Below are positions 32,701-44,900 of a stretch of 64,000 nt of DNA, in pieces. The stretch spans positions 64,008,111 through 64,072,110 of the forward strand of contig CM053166.1 of the NCBI GenBank assembly GCA_028571685.1, written 5' to 3'. Within the stretch, counting starts at the first letter, position 1. The number at the start of each line of letters is the position of its first letter. Both the position numbers and the translations under genes were made by a program. Origin of the DNA: Heterohyrax brucei. Lineage: Eukaryota; Chordata; Mammalia; Hyracoidea; Procaviidae. The notes beneath the pieces were generated by a model, which made no database searches, was not told where the DNA came from, and saw nothing but the letters and a program-made list of their open reading frames with translations.

Positions 32701-33204
32701 AAAACCATACAACTAAGCAAGAGGGAGTGACTACAGTCAATTTACCGTACCCAGATCATCCAGGTGCTGTGCCTCTCCTTGCAGAACTACTGGTCTCCTA
32801 TGTCCATGATAAGTCAATGACCAACAATCTAATGTCTCTTTCTCATGAACTCATTTCCATAGACATAAATCTGCTCAAGTGTATGAACTATCAAAGAGGG
32901 AGAAAGCCTCCTTAAGCCAAGTCCCCATCATTATTGTATTCACTCCTTCTTATCCTCTACCTTCATGAGTCACAAGAGGTCGCTCCAGTCACTGATGGTC
33001 ATCTTCCATTTACTCCTGCAGTTGGGAATGCCATGCTGTCTCTTTTATTAGGCCCTACATTGTAGGACATCACATTGTTGTAGCTTTAGGCAGGTCTAGA
33101 GAATACTAACTTGAGACGTGTTTAAGAGAGTAGTAAGGAGCCAGAGCCTTAGGAGTTTAACAGGTCATTAAATTTTGATGTGAGCAGAGACATCAAGAAT
33201 TGTT
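32701..33204. other. Unassigned intronic sequence
   Basis: No recognisable gene. The open frame at 32691-32915 has no domain or splice support. Confidence 0.4.
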
Positions 33205-33665
33205 CTGGCATCATAGCGCTTTTCACAATAGCCATGTGGAAATACTCAAAATGTCCCTAAACAGATAAAGAAAATGTGGTAATATACATACAATGCCCAT
33301 ATTACTTAGCCATAAAGAAAAATGAAGTCCTAATGCATTCTACATCATGGATGAATCCCGAAAACATAACACTGAGCGAAATAAGTCTGTCACAAAAGGG
33401 CAAATACTGTATGATCTCATTCACATGAAATAAATATATAGAAGCCAAAAATTATAAGTGAGTTACCAGAGGCAGGAGGGAGGGGGAAAAGAAACTTTAG
33501 CTTAGAGAGCACTAAGTTTATGTTAATGGTGGTGAAATTATTTAATATAAAGCAGCGAGAATGGTTGTATAACCTGAAGAATGTAATCAGTATCACTGGA
33601 CTATACATGTAAAAAATAAAGAGTTGGCATATGTTCTATTGTATGTGCTTTTACCACAATAAGAA
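33205..33665 (+). mobile_element. Old LINE-1 (L1M-type) 3' fragment
   Basis: TTTTCACAATAGCCATGTGG, ATTACTTAGCCATAAAGAAA, ATGTCCCTAAACAGATAAAG and TGTATGATCTCATTCACATG follow an L1M 3' region; the end is A-rich (33662-33682). Confidence 0.7.
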
Positions 33666-33669
33666 AGAA

Positions 33670-34440
33670 AAAGAAAAAAAAAGACTCACTTTGGCTGTGA
33701 TACAAAGAATTAGGTATACTGCAACTCATCCAGGTAAGAAATGATAGTAACCTAGACCAGGGGATAGAAGTAGAAATGGTGGTAGCGATCAGCTTCTGTA
33801 CATATTTTGAAGGTAGAGTAAAGAAGACTTACTGTGATAGATGAGATGTGGAGTGTGGAAAAAGAAATGAGTTGTTAGTGACTCTAAGTGCTTTGGCCTA
33901 AGCAACTGGACAGATGGAGTTGCTTTGTATTGGGGTACAGAACAGTGGGAGAGAAACTGTATTAGGGTTCTGGGAGTAGGAGGCAGATACAAGAATCCAG
34001 AATTCTATTTTGGACATGTTAAATTTGAGATACTAATCAGACAAGCAAGTAGAGATGCTAAACAAGGTATAAATTCGAGTTGGAAGTTTACAAAAGAGGC
34101 ATGGGCTGGATATAAAAATTTGAGATGTATCAGTTGACACATGATAGTTAAAACTATAGTGCTTGACAGAATGATGATAGTACCAAAAAAAAGTCCAAGA
34201 CTGAGTATTAAGAAATCACAATGTTAGATCATGGAGACAGGGTAGAACTAAAAAAGTAGACTGAATAAAAGTAGCTGGTGACACAGAAAGAACACCAGGA
34301 GAGTTTAGCAACATGGAAACTATGTAAAGAAAGCATCTGAAGAAGGGAGGCATGATTAATGGTGTAAAATGAGGTGAGGTTTGAGACTTGACCCCTGAAG
34401 TGGCAATATGGGGATCATGAGGAGGATGGTGGTTTTGGAG
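33670..34440 (+). repeat. Ancient interspersed repeat, class uncertain
   Basis: Ordered blocks TTTGGACATGTTAAATTTGA, GATACTAATCAGACAAGCAA and TTTAGCAACATGGAAAC match my memory of a long ancient mammalian repeat, of which I cannot give the name. No coding frame. Confidence 0.4.
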
Positions 34441-34593
34441 AGTCATAGCAACAAAAATACTTTGTAAATTGTATAGCGCTTTGAATAACTGTGTAAGATA
34501 TTTACACCTTATCTAACATACAGTTATTCACAGAACTATCTGAAATCAAAACTATTGAGTTTCTAATATTTCCTTGTCCACATTGCCAGGCTT

Positions 34594-34769
34594 AAAAAAA
34601 AAAAAAAAAAAAAAAAAACCACTGCTTTCGAGTGAATTTTGACTCATAGCAACCCTATGGGACAAAACTGAACTGCCCCACATGGCTTACAAGGAGTGGC
34701 TGGTGGATTCGAACAGACAAACTTTTGATCAGTAGCCATAGCTCTTAACCACTGCACTACTGAGGCTCT
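34594..34769 (-). repeat. AfroSINE with an expanded T tail (A-run on plus strand)
   Basis: Body 34619-34769 reads on the minus strand from GAGCCTCAGTAGTGCAGTGG to the GAGTCAAAATTCACTCG part. The sense 3' end carries a run of about 25 T (plus-strand A-run 34594-34618) in place of GGTTTGGTTT. Confidence 0.85.
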
Positions 34770-34889
34770 AGTATTGTCTGACTTGGTCCTCCTTAAATCT
34801 ACTGATTAAATACTGGGATTCTGGGAAATCAAGAAAAGAATCAGGGAGTAATCGTATAAACTTGACACCACAAAGGATGGAGCAGGCAT

Positions 34890-35095
34890 TCAGTAGCCTG
34901 GCATTCATACTCCAGATTTGCCACTTACGGCCATGCGACTCCAGATAACTCACTTCACTTTCTAGTGGCCTCTAATTTTAGCATCTCTAAGGTGAGAACA
35001 ATAATACCTGCCTCATGGGACAGTGATTAGGACTAAGTAAGAGAATATTTGTGATGGTGCCTGCCTATTAACATTTATTATCTTCTCAAGGGGAA
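34890..35095 (+). repeat. MIR SINE
   Basis: GCATTCATACTCCAGATTTG, GATAACTCACTTCACTTTCT, AATACCTGCCTCATGGGACA and GGACTAAGTAAGAGAATA follow MIR in order. Confidence 0.7.
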
Positions 35096-35670
35096 GCACT
35101 TGATACTGGACTTTAGAGAGTGCTAGGCTAGAACTCCAGTAAAAAAGGTTTAAGTATTATCCCCTTAGTGACCAATCTGACAGCTAGTACTTTCCCTTCA
35201 ACAAATATATTTTATAGAACGTTTTTATAATACATAATGAATATTTTATAGACCTTAGAATTTAATTTTCTACCTTTAATTAAGAGCTAAATATAGCAAC
35301 ACGTACCTAAAATATATTGCTGAGTGAAAATTGATATCTATCATCATCATAATAATATATCATATCCCAAAAGTGCTACACATTTTGAAGAGACATATAT
35401 GGATTCAAGAATGAATATCAAAAATATTTGTATGTAAGCCTATATAAAGTAGTAAGGGAATGAGATTAGGGATCAGGAATGATGGGGACTAATATACAAA
35501 ACAAGGGACAGACCTTGCATAGATCAATGAAAACATTGTGCCAGGAATGGGGGAGTATAATTAACTCACCTCTCTGCACCTGATGTTAAAAAGAAAATGC
35601 TAGACTGGAATGAAAGAGGAGAGGCAGACAGACTGGGAAAGCAGCTATGGCAGCCAGCCAAACAGGCGCA
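35096..35670. other. Unassigned intronic sequence
   Basis: No gene or named repeat. It leads directly into the L1 3' fragment. Confidence 0.4.
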
Positions 35671-36047
35671 GACAAGAACTAATGGTCCAACAGACAAGAG
35701 GGTCCCTGGGGAACATGGCCCCAGGCCTGCTGCTGGCCCTAACTGGAAACCAGTACTGAGATTAACTCTTCAGACAAGAATGGACTGGACTCAGGGACAC
35801 AGTGTAACCATATGGTGTGTGAACTTTATGGTTCTATACATTTACATGAGGCTAGTTTCTTTCTAGATAGGAGAGAACGGGGTGGAGAAGAGGAGACAGA
35901 TGCTAATTAAGAGAATACTAGAAATATAGAGTGAAAACATGGATTATGCTGCCACTGGGTGAGGAGAGCAGATGGAGCTGCAGATAGGCAGGCGCACAAA
36001 ATTGATTTGGATTGTATACTTCCACATAATCACACACACAAAAATAT
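35671..36047 (+). mobile_element. LINE-1 3' UTR fragment
   Basis: From AATGGTCCAACAGACAAGAG to the end it follows the L1 3' UTR copies at 42815-43160 and 60770-61110. Its A-rich tail (36032-36044) has become CA-repeated. It abuts the 5' start of the next L1. Confidence 0.8.
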
Positions 36048-37162
36048 CTGTCAGGGGGGCGGGGCCAACATGGTGGGCTAGACACATATCTCCTCAATTC
36101 CCTCTGAGAATGAAGGTCTGGAATGATAATAGAATGGAGCACTCCAGACATCCAGGAAGCCCTAGGATATAGCATAGGGTTGTCAGATTGGACTACATGC
36201 CACTAAGCAGGAAACTACCTCTCTCTAACATGAGGCAGTGTATGCTCAATCCTGCTTCAGGTGACTCGCCATATGGGAGGACTGCAGGTACTGATGCCCT
36301 CCTTGTTATCTGGGAGGTGGAAGCTAGGCACAAGCCGGCAAATACACAAAACTGCAGTGCTAAAGTAAATAGTATATAATGCAGCAGAGAGACCATGTGT
36401 GGGATAGCCTCATTCTGAGAGCCTGGCTACTGACTGAGGGTACCACTACACTGCCACCCCCTCTTTTCTGAGCTGTGCCATAGATTATGCTGTTTTCTGG
36501 TGGAAAAGGTAACTCAAGTGAGATGCCATTTTGGTCAGTGGGGAGGCAGAGTTACCCAACCAGAGGTCTCACAGCAGGGGATAATTCCCAAGCAGAGAAG
36601 CAGTGCATAGAAAGTGCTTTCCAGCAGAAAGGCTATGTTTAGAACTGTGTTATCTTATGGGTGTGGCTTGGCTGAAGACGACAGCAAGGCAGTAACACTT
36701 ACCTACCTTGAACTACATCATAGCATCTGCAGACAGCTAAAGAGGTGCTTCAACTCTCAGCCAGAAGATGGGGCCTGACACACCTGAGGGCAAGACTGAC
36801 TTTAGCAGCTGTTGGACAGCCCCCAGCTTAACAGTAAAGTGCCTTTTTAAGATAAGACTGCCTGGAGAAATAATTGTTGAGCGTCCTAGTTGCATCTCCT
36901 CCACCCTTCACTGACCCACATCATAGAGTCAGCTAATGACCCTCTAGTACCCTGTAAGTAGGGTACCATGTTTCCCAGCCAGGAGGCAGAGCCTACCACC
37001 CCAAAGAGTCCACCAGGGCCAGTCACTAGCTTACACAAAGGTGGTTGGTGACCAACACCCCTCTCAGAACTATGCCTCAGCTCCTGTTGAGAGAAATAGA
37101 ACAGCATCTAGATGGCAAGAAGGCAACAAATCATTACTAAAAATTTAAAGAAACAGTCCACC

Positions 37163-38012
37163 ACGGCTCTGAAAAACTCCTAAAATAAAGAATCAAAAAA
37201 CTTACCAGATAAAGAAGCCTTTCTGAAACTATCAGAGGTTAAGTACAAAAGAATGATACAGAAAGTCCTCCCAGAGATTAAAGAAAATCCAGCAGAGCAA
37301 AATGAAAAATTAAGGAAACTATTTGAACTGATGGAACATCAATGATCTGAAATCCAGCAGAGCAATAACAAAATGACAGAATTAGACAACTGAATCGAGA
37401 GCCAAACGAACAGAACTGAGGAGATGGAAGTCAGACTTAGTGAGCTTGAGGATAGAGCAACTGACACCAGTATTCATGAGAAGTCAGAAAAACGAAGAAG
37501 CATTAAGAACCATGTGTGACTCTATTAAGAGAAATAATCTATGATTAATTGGAGTTCCTGAAGAGGGATGGATAGCTGAAAACACAGAGAATATTGTTGT
37601 TAAATTTCTGACAGAAAACTTCCCTGAAATTATGAAAGAAGAGAACATAGATATCCAAGACATGTATCAAATGTCACAAAAACTAGACCCCAAACAAAAG
37701 ACATCAAGGCATATTATAATCAAGCTTAATAAAATGAAACATAAACGTATTTTCTTAAAAGTAGTGAGGCTCAAAGCAAAGCTAACATTCAAGCTCTATA
37801 AGCTTTCATCCGACTTCTTGGCAGAAACAATGTTGTTACAGAGGCAGTGGGATGACACATTCAAAGCCGTGAAGAAGAAGAAAAATTTCCAACCAAGAAT
37901 TACGTATCCTCCAAAACTGTCTCTAAAATACAAAGATGAAATTAAGACATTCACAGATAAACAGAAGCTTAGAGGCTTTGTAAAAGCCAAACCAAAACTA
38001 CAAGAAATATGA
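37163..38012 (+). pseudogene. LINE-1 ORF1 remnant (first copy)
   Basis: ORF1 encodes an RNA-binding chaperone with a coiled coil, an RRM and a C-terminal domain. Here the start codon is ACG at 37163 (ATG in the copy at 54485) and several stops follow. The best frame, 37632-38012, carries the C-terminal part and ends KPKLQEI. Confidence 0.8.
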
Positions 38013-38486
38013 AAGAAGCTCTTTGCTTAGAAAAACAAAACCATTAAGTGTATATTTAAGAAGGCAATGCACAACACACCATCCAGAATCCTACTCAGTT
38101 AGGGATGTCACAAAGCTCAGTCAAAGCTATAATACGAAAAGAAGGGAACCAGTGATCATATCACAAAAACTATGATACCATCCCATGAAAAAGAGGGATA
38201 TATTACAGTAATCATAGTCCTTTCAGATGAAGAGGAAATTAAAAAGATATGCAGAACTTAAAATTGGGTTTAAACTTAGAACACTAAGGGGGATCACAAG
38301 GGTAGCCACAAAGCATAATAACAATGCAACATATCAAAACAAGAAATGTAATATAGGAGTCTCAACAAACACAAAGCCAACACTGAAAAAGATGACAGCC
38401 AGCCAAGGCAACCCATAAAGAAGAATAACCCAGAACAGAATATTAAGAGCAACATAGAAAACATCAACAAAAATAAATACATCAAA

Positions 38487-41400
38487 ATGACAACAACCAA
38501 TACATACCTATCAATAACTACACTGAATGTAAATGGACTGAACGCTAAAATAAAGAGACAGTGAGTGACAGTCTGGATCAAAAGACACAACCCATCTATA
38601 TCTTGCTTATAAGAAACACACCTTCGACGCGAAGATATGAACTAACCAAAAATTAAAGGATGGAATAATACATACCAGGCTAACAACATACAAAGAAGAG
38701 CAGGTGTGGCAATACTAATCTCAAGCAAAACAGATTTTAGTGTAAAATCTACCACTAGGACAAGGATAGTCACTATTGCTAAAAGGTTCAATACATAAGC
38801 AGGACTTAACAATCTTAAATAATATTTATGCATCCAATACCACAGCATTTAAATACTTCAGACAAACACTGATGACACTGAAAAAGGAGACACATCACTC
38901 CACAATAAAAACTGGAGACTTCAATACCCCTCTTTCATTAATGCACAAATAATCAAGAAAAAAACCTCAGTAAAGAAACAGAAAAATTTACTGTAACAAT
39001 TAACCAATTCGACCTCATTGACATATACAGAAATTTTTACCCATCAACAGATAAGTACACCTTCTCCAATGCACATGGAACATTTTCCAGAATAGACCAT
39101 GTGTTAGGACACAAAGCAAGTCTCAACAAATTCCAAACCATTCAATTATTGCAAAGCATCATCTCGGACAATAAAGCCATAAAAGTCAAAATCAATAGCA
39201 GAAAAAACATAGAAATAAATTTGAACTCATGGAAACTGAACAACACCTTGCTCAAAATGCCATGGGTTATAGAAGAAATCAAGGATGAAATAAAGAAATT
39301 TAAGGAAGCAAAAGAAAATGAAAACACATCCTACCAGAACCTATGAGATACAGCAAGAACAGCACTCTGAGGTCAATTTATCTCTATAAATGCACACATC
39401 AGTAAGGAAGAAAAAAACCAAACCAGAGAATTAACCCTACAGCTTGAACAAGTAGAAAGAGAGCAACAGAGGAAACCCTTAGGCATGAGGAGAAAACAGA
39501 TTATAAAGATTACAGCAGAACTAAATGAATCAGAGAATACAAGAACACTTGACAAAAATAACAAAATTACAAGCTGGAATTTTAAAAAGATCAATGAAAT
39601 TGACAAATCACTGGGTAAAGAAAATCAGGAGAGGAAACAAATAACCCGAAGAAGAAATGAGATAGGAGATGTCACAACAGACCCAACTGAAATAAAAAGT
39701 ATCATAACAGAAGACTGTATTCTAACAGATTCGAAAACCTAGAAGAAAAGGACAAATTTCTAGATTCATATCACCTACCAAAATTCTTACAAGGAGAAAC
39801 AGAACTTTAAAAAAACATCACAAAGGAAGACACTAAAATAGTCATCAAAAAACTATCAGTCAAAAAGTGTCCTGGCCCAAATGGCTTCACCAGAGAATTC
39901 TACCAAACTTTTAGAGAAGAGTTAACTCCAGTACTACTGAGACTATTTCACAGCATAGAAAGGATGGAATACTCCCAAATTCATTTATGAAACCAGCATA
40001 ACCATGATACCAAAGGCAGGGAAAGATCCCACGAAAAAAGAAAATTACAGACCAATATCACTCATGAACTTACATTCAAAAATGTTCAACAAAATCCTTG
40101 CCAATATAATTCAACAACATATCAGAAAAATAATTCAGCATGACCAACTTGGATTCATACCCAGGATGCAAGGCTGGTTCAACATAAGAAAAACAATTTG
40201 TATGATCATCCACATAAATAGTACAAAAGACAAGAATCACCTGATTTTGTCAGTTGAAGCAGAAAAGGCATTCGACAAAGTCCAACACTCATTCATGCTA
40301 AAAAGTCTCAACAAAATAGGAATAGAGAGGAAATTCCGCAAAGTGATAAGGGGCATCTACGCTAAGCCAACTGCCTGCATCATCCTGAATGGAGGAGTCT
40401 GAAAGAATTCCCCTTGAGGACGGCAACTAGACAAGGATGCCCACTCTCACCACTTCTATTCAACATTGCACCACAGGTTCTAGCCAGAGCAATTAGACAA
40501 GACAAAGAAATGAAGGGCATCCTCATCAGCAAAGAAGTAAAAATCCCCCTATTTGCAGATGATATGATTGTACACACAGAGAATCCTAAAGAATCCATAA
40601 GAAAACCAGTGAAACTAATAGAAGAATTCAGCAAACTATCAGGATATAAGAGAAACATAAGTAAATTGGTAGGATTCCTTGATACCAACAAAGAGATCAT
40701 CAAAGAAGAAATCACCAACTCAGTACCATTTACTAGAGCCCCCAAGAAGATACCTAGGAATAAATCTAACTAGAGAAATAAGAGACCTATACAGAGAGAA
40801 CTACAAGACCTTACTGTAAGAAAACAAAAGAGACTTATGTAAGTGGAGAAACCTACCCTGCTCATGGATAGGAAGACTTAATGTTGTGAAAATGGCTATT
40901 TTACCCAAAGAGATCTACATCTACAATGCAATCCTAACACAAATTCCAGTGACATTCTTTAATAAGACGGAGAAACAAATCACCAACTTTGTTTGGAAAG
41001 GGAAGAAACCATCGATAAGCAAAGGACTACTAAAGAAGAGGAACACAGTGGTAGCCCTCAAACTACCTGACCTTACAACCTATTACACTGCCACAGTAGT
41101 CAAAATAGCCTGATACTGGTACAAAAAGAAACATACATACAAGAGTTGAAACCCCAGAGGTACCACCACCCTCTTATGAACAGTTAATATTTGACAAAGG
41201 CCCTAAGACTGTAAACTGGGGACAAAATAGTTTCTTGAACAAATGGTACTGGCAAAAAACTGAAACAAGACCCATATCTCACACCTTACACAAAAAACTA
41301 ACTCAAACTGAATCAAAGACCTAAAAATAAAACCTAAAACAATAAAGATCATGCAAGAAAATACAGGTTCAACAATGGAAGTTTTAAGACATAGCTTAGA

Positions 41401-42190
41401 CAGATTTCAAAAGCTGACAAACAAAGCTCGATCAGCAGAAAATAGATAAATGGGAACTACTACGAATCAAACACTTATGCTCATCCAAAGACTTTATCAA
41501 AAGAATTAAAAGACCACCTACAGAATGGGAAAAGATATTGGGCAACTACATTTCAGACCAACATCTGATCTTCATAATCTACAAGGTACTGCAAAATATC
41601 AACAAGAAAAAGGTAAATAACCCAGTTAAGCAATGGGCAAAGGAGATGGACAGTCACTTCACCAAAGAGGACATCCAGGCAACCAAAAGACACACGAGGA
41701 AATGTTCACAATCATTAGCTATTATGGAAATCCACATCAAAATTGCAATGAGATACCATCTCACCCCAACAAGGTTGGCCATGATCCAAGAAACACAAAA
41801 CAATAAATGTTGGAGAGGCTGTGGAGTGATCAGAACCCTCCTACACTGCTGGTGGGATTGCAAAATGGTACAACCTCTTTGGAAAGCAATCGAGTGCATC
41901 CTTAAAAAGCTAGAAATATATATACCATTTGATCCAATAATCCCACTGCTTGGAATATATCCCACAGAATCAAAGCCAGTCACACAAACTGATAAATGCA
42001 CATGAATGTTTACTGCAGCACACTCCACAACAGCAAAATAATGGCATTGACCCAGACATGCATCAACAGATGAATGGATAAACTATAGTACATACACTAA
42101 ATGGAATACTACACAATGATAAAGATCACTGATGATTTTAGGAAGCATCTTATAACCTGGTTTCAATTGGAAGACATTACGCTGAGTGAA
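38487..42190 (+). pseudogene. LINE-1 ORF2 remnant (first copy)
   Basis: Begins MTTTNTYLSITTLNVNGLN at 38487, the endonuclease N-terminus. The reverse transcriptase is in pieces: PISLMN near 40050, [10 protein letters not shown] near 40435, and PLFADDMIV near 40545 with the FADD catalytic box intact. The C-terminal cysteine-containing block ([23 protein letters not shown]) is near 41810-41890. Stops and frameshifts in every domain. Confidence 0.85.
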
Positions 42191-43164
42191 AGCAGTCAGC
42201 AACAAAAGCAGAAATATTGTATGAGACCCCTACTATAAGGACTTATGTACAGAATTAAAGACTCTTTGATGGCTGCAAGGGTGGGGAGGGAAGGACAGGG
42301 CTGGTTATAGATTACATAGTTAACAGACATTTGGTTAGGTGAAAGCAGTGACAGCACACAGTAGAAAGTAGATCAACTTAACTGGACTTCAACATAAACT
42401 GAAAACTCTTCTAATCTTAACCCACTATTGCAAGGATAGAGTAGCAGAGGGTCTGGGGATGATGCTCTTGGGGGACATTGAGGCCAATTGGCATAACCTA
42501 TTGCTAAGAGTCTTCTGCTTCCCATAATGATGAATGGCATCTGGGGTCTTCAAAGCTAGCAAGCTGTCATCTGAGGTACACCGAATAGTCCTGACTCATC
42601 CAGAACAGATGATTACCAAGAATGAAGACATGAGGCAAAAGAGCCCAGGAGACAGAAGGACCCATGTGAATGGGTGACTGTATCAACATGTGACCAGAAC
42701 AACCAGACGGTACCTGGCCACCACCAAAGACAGCTGTGATGGCTCACACAATGTTGAGTCCCAGAGGCAACATGAGAAAAAGAAGGGTACACCTCAATAA
42801 CTCTACTGAAAGACCATGGCCTGGGGGTTCCCCCAGGAGGATGGCCCCTAGACGTGCTGCTGCCCCTGATCAGAAAACATTACTGAGGTCAACTCTTCAG
42901 ACAAAAATGGACTGGACCCCAGAACACAGTGTGATTATATAGTGTGTGTACTTTATGGTTCTATGCATATATAGGATGCTGTCCTTATGGCATCTTACTA
43001 AAAGGGAGAAGGAAGGGTGGTGAAGAGGGTACTGAAGATTAAGAGAATACGACAAAAAGGAGAAGTATGCTCTCACTGGGCAAGGAGAGCTGAAAGAGCT
43101 GCAGATAGGCAGGCATGCAAATTTAATTTGGATTGTATACTTTCACTTAATCACAATAAAAAAA

Positions 43165-43281
43165 GTGTGCTGTCAGGGTGAAAAGAGCAGACAGCTGAAG
43201 AGAGGCGGGTACTCAGGGTTTTATACGAAAAATTGACTTGGATTGTAAACTTTCACTTAGTCACAATAAAAAAATAAAAAT
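43165..43281 (+). mobile_element. Very short LINE-1 3' end
   Basis: About 115 bp: GTGTGCTGTCAGGGTG to TTTCACTTAGTCACAATAAA and an A-rich tail. It repeats the last part of the L1 immediately before it (43045-43164) with differences, so it is a separate truncated insertion or an older fragment split by the first copy. Confidence 0.75.
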
Positions 43282-44900
43282 AAAAAATAGGTCTTTTCTT
43301 CTATACACAAGTCTGTTTTTGAGATCTTATCGTAGAGGTCTCATACAATATTTGTCCTTTTGTCACTACTTTCACTCAACATAAGGTCTTCTAGTTGAAA
43401 CCAGGATATGAGGTGTTTCCTGGAATCATCGTTATTCTTTATCATTGCGTAGTGCTCCATTGAGTATGTGTACCATAGTTTACCTATCCATTCTTCTGTT
43501 GTTGAGCATCTGGGTTGATTCCATCTTTTGGCTATCGTGGACTGTGCTGCAATAAACATTCTGGCGCACGTGTCTGTTGGTGTGAAAGGCCTCGATTCTG
43601 TAGGATATATTCCAAGTAGTGGAATTACTGGGTCAAATGGTATATCAATATGAATTTTTTTAAGGAAGCGTCAGACTGCTTTCCAAAGAGGTTGCACCAT
43701 TCTGCAACCCCACCAACAGTGTAGGAGGGTTCCACTTTCTCCACAGCCTCTCCAGCATTTGTTGTTTTGTGTTTTTTGGATCATGGCCAACCTTGTTGGG
43801 GTGAGATGGTATCTCACTGTCGTCTGGATTTGAATTTCTTTAATAAGATCGTAAACATGTCCGCATGTCTTTTTTGGCTGCCTGGATCTGGTCTTTAGTG
43901 AAATGTCTGTCCACCTCCTTTGTCCATCGCAGCTGCAAGGGAGGGGAGGGAGGGAGGGCAAGGGGGGAGGGTTTAGATTAGATAGTTGCTAGAAATCTGG
44001 TTGGGAGAAATTGGTGATAGCACATGTTAGAAACAAGAATAACATTAAGTGGACTTCAGCATAACTTGAGTTCTCCTTCCATCTCAACTCAATATTGCAA
44101 GGACAGAGTAGCTGGGCCCAGGGGCAGGGGACCATGCTCTTAGGCGAAATCGAGGCCAATTGGCACAACTAGCATTTTGCTAAGAGGGCTCTCTGCACCC
44201 CAGATTGGTGAGTGGCGTCTGGGGTCTTAAAAGCTGCCAAGCTGCCATCCAAGGGCACAGCAAATGGCCCCAACTCAGCAGGAACGGATGCTCACCGAGG
44301 ACCAAAATGACATGGGGTAAAGACAACCCAGAAGATAGAGAGACCCACAGGAGTGGGTGCCTACACTGACTTGGGACTGGAAGAACCAGATGGTGCCCGG
44401 CCACCACTAGTGATAGCCACAATGGAGCTCACTAAGTTGAGTCTCATGGGCAACACAAGAATAAAAAGGGGTGCATCCTGAGATCTCCACTAAAAGACCT
44501 CAATTGATGGTCCAGTGGTTTCGGGGTTCCCCTGGGAGCATGGCCCCTGGCTCTGATGCTGCCCTTGCCCATAAATCATAATGAAGATCCACTCTTTGGA
44601 CACAAATGGATTGGACTTGGCAATGCAGAGTGATCATATATTGTATGCACTTTATGGCTCTATACATCTATAGGATATCAGCCTGCTGACCTCTGGTTGG
44701 AGGAAGGAGAGTGGTTGGAGAGGAGGGGAAAGGAGACTGTTGGGAGGATGAGACATGTATGGAGCAGAGAGGGATAGTGTGCTGTTACCGGGCAGGGAGA
44801 GCAGTGGAATCTGCATATAGGTGGGCATGTAAATTTATACGGGAATGTACATTTTCAATCATATCAAATAAAAAATATATATATATTAAAAAAAAATAGG
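43282..44900. mobile_element. LINE-1 with 5' inversion (twin priming)
   Basis: 43292-43930 is L1 in minus orientation: the ORF2 C-terminus (reading [20 protein letters not shown] near 43720) through the end of ORF2. From about 43931 the sequence switches to plus orientation exactly where the L1 would continue (GCTGCAAGGGAGGGGAGGG) and runs through the 3' UTR to an A-rich tail at 44890. AAAAAATAGG at 43282-43291 and 44891-44900 is the target duplication. This is the classical product of twin-primed reverse transcription. Confidence 0.9.
43936..43971 (+). promoter_or_regulatory. G-quadruplex-type tract in LINE-1 3' UTR
   Basis: GGGAGGGGAGGGAGGGAGGG followed by CAAGGGGGGAGGG gives many closely spaced G-runs on the plus strand, a known kind of feature at the start of L1 3' UTRs. 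Confidence 0.7.

Larger units (their letters stand above)
36048..43178 (+). mobile_element. Full-length LINE-1 (first copy)
   Basis: Starts near 36057 with GGGCGGGGCCAACATGG and ends with a 7-A tail near 43164. It has a 5' UTR (to about 37160), ORF1 and ORF2 remnants and a 3' UTR (about 42190-43164). CTGTCAGGG at 36048-36056 and 43170-43178 is a candidate target duplication, although 5 bp separate it from the A tail. All reading frames are broken, so it is inactive. Confidence 0.85.

Noticed and set aside
32921-32940. CTTAAGCCAAGTCCCCATCA as a micro-insertion
   Set aside because: Lacks the TTGGC repeat, the palindromic core and a duplication.
36661-36680. GTGTGGCTTGGCTGAAG in an L1 5' UTR
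   Set aside because: It lies where L1 5' UTR sequence varies between copies and lacks core and duplication.
38390-38412. GACAGCCAGCCAAGGCAACC in the first L1, resembling a micro-insertion
   Set aside because: The second L1 differs here, but there is no target duplication and the match to the TTGGC-tail unit is only the CAGCCAGCCAAG part.
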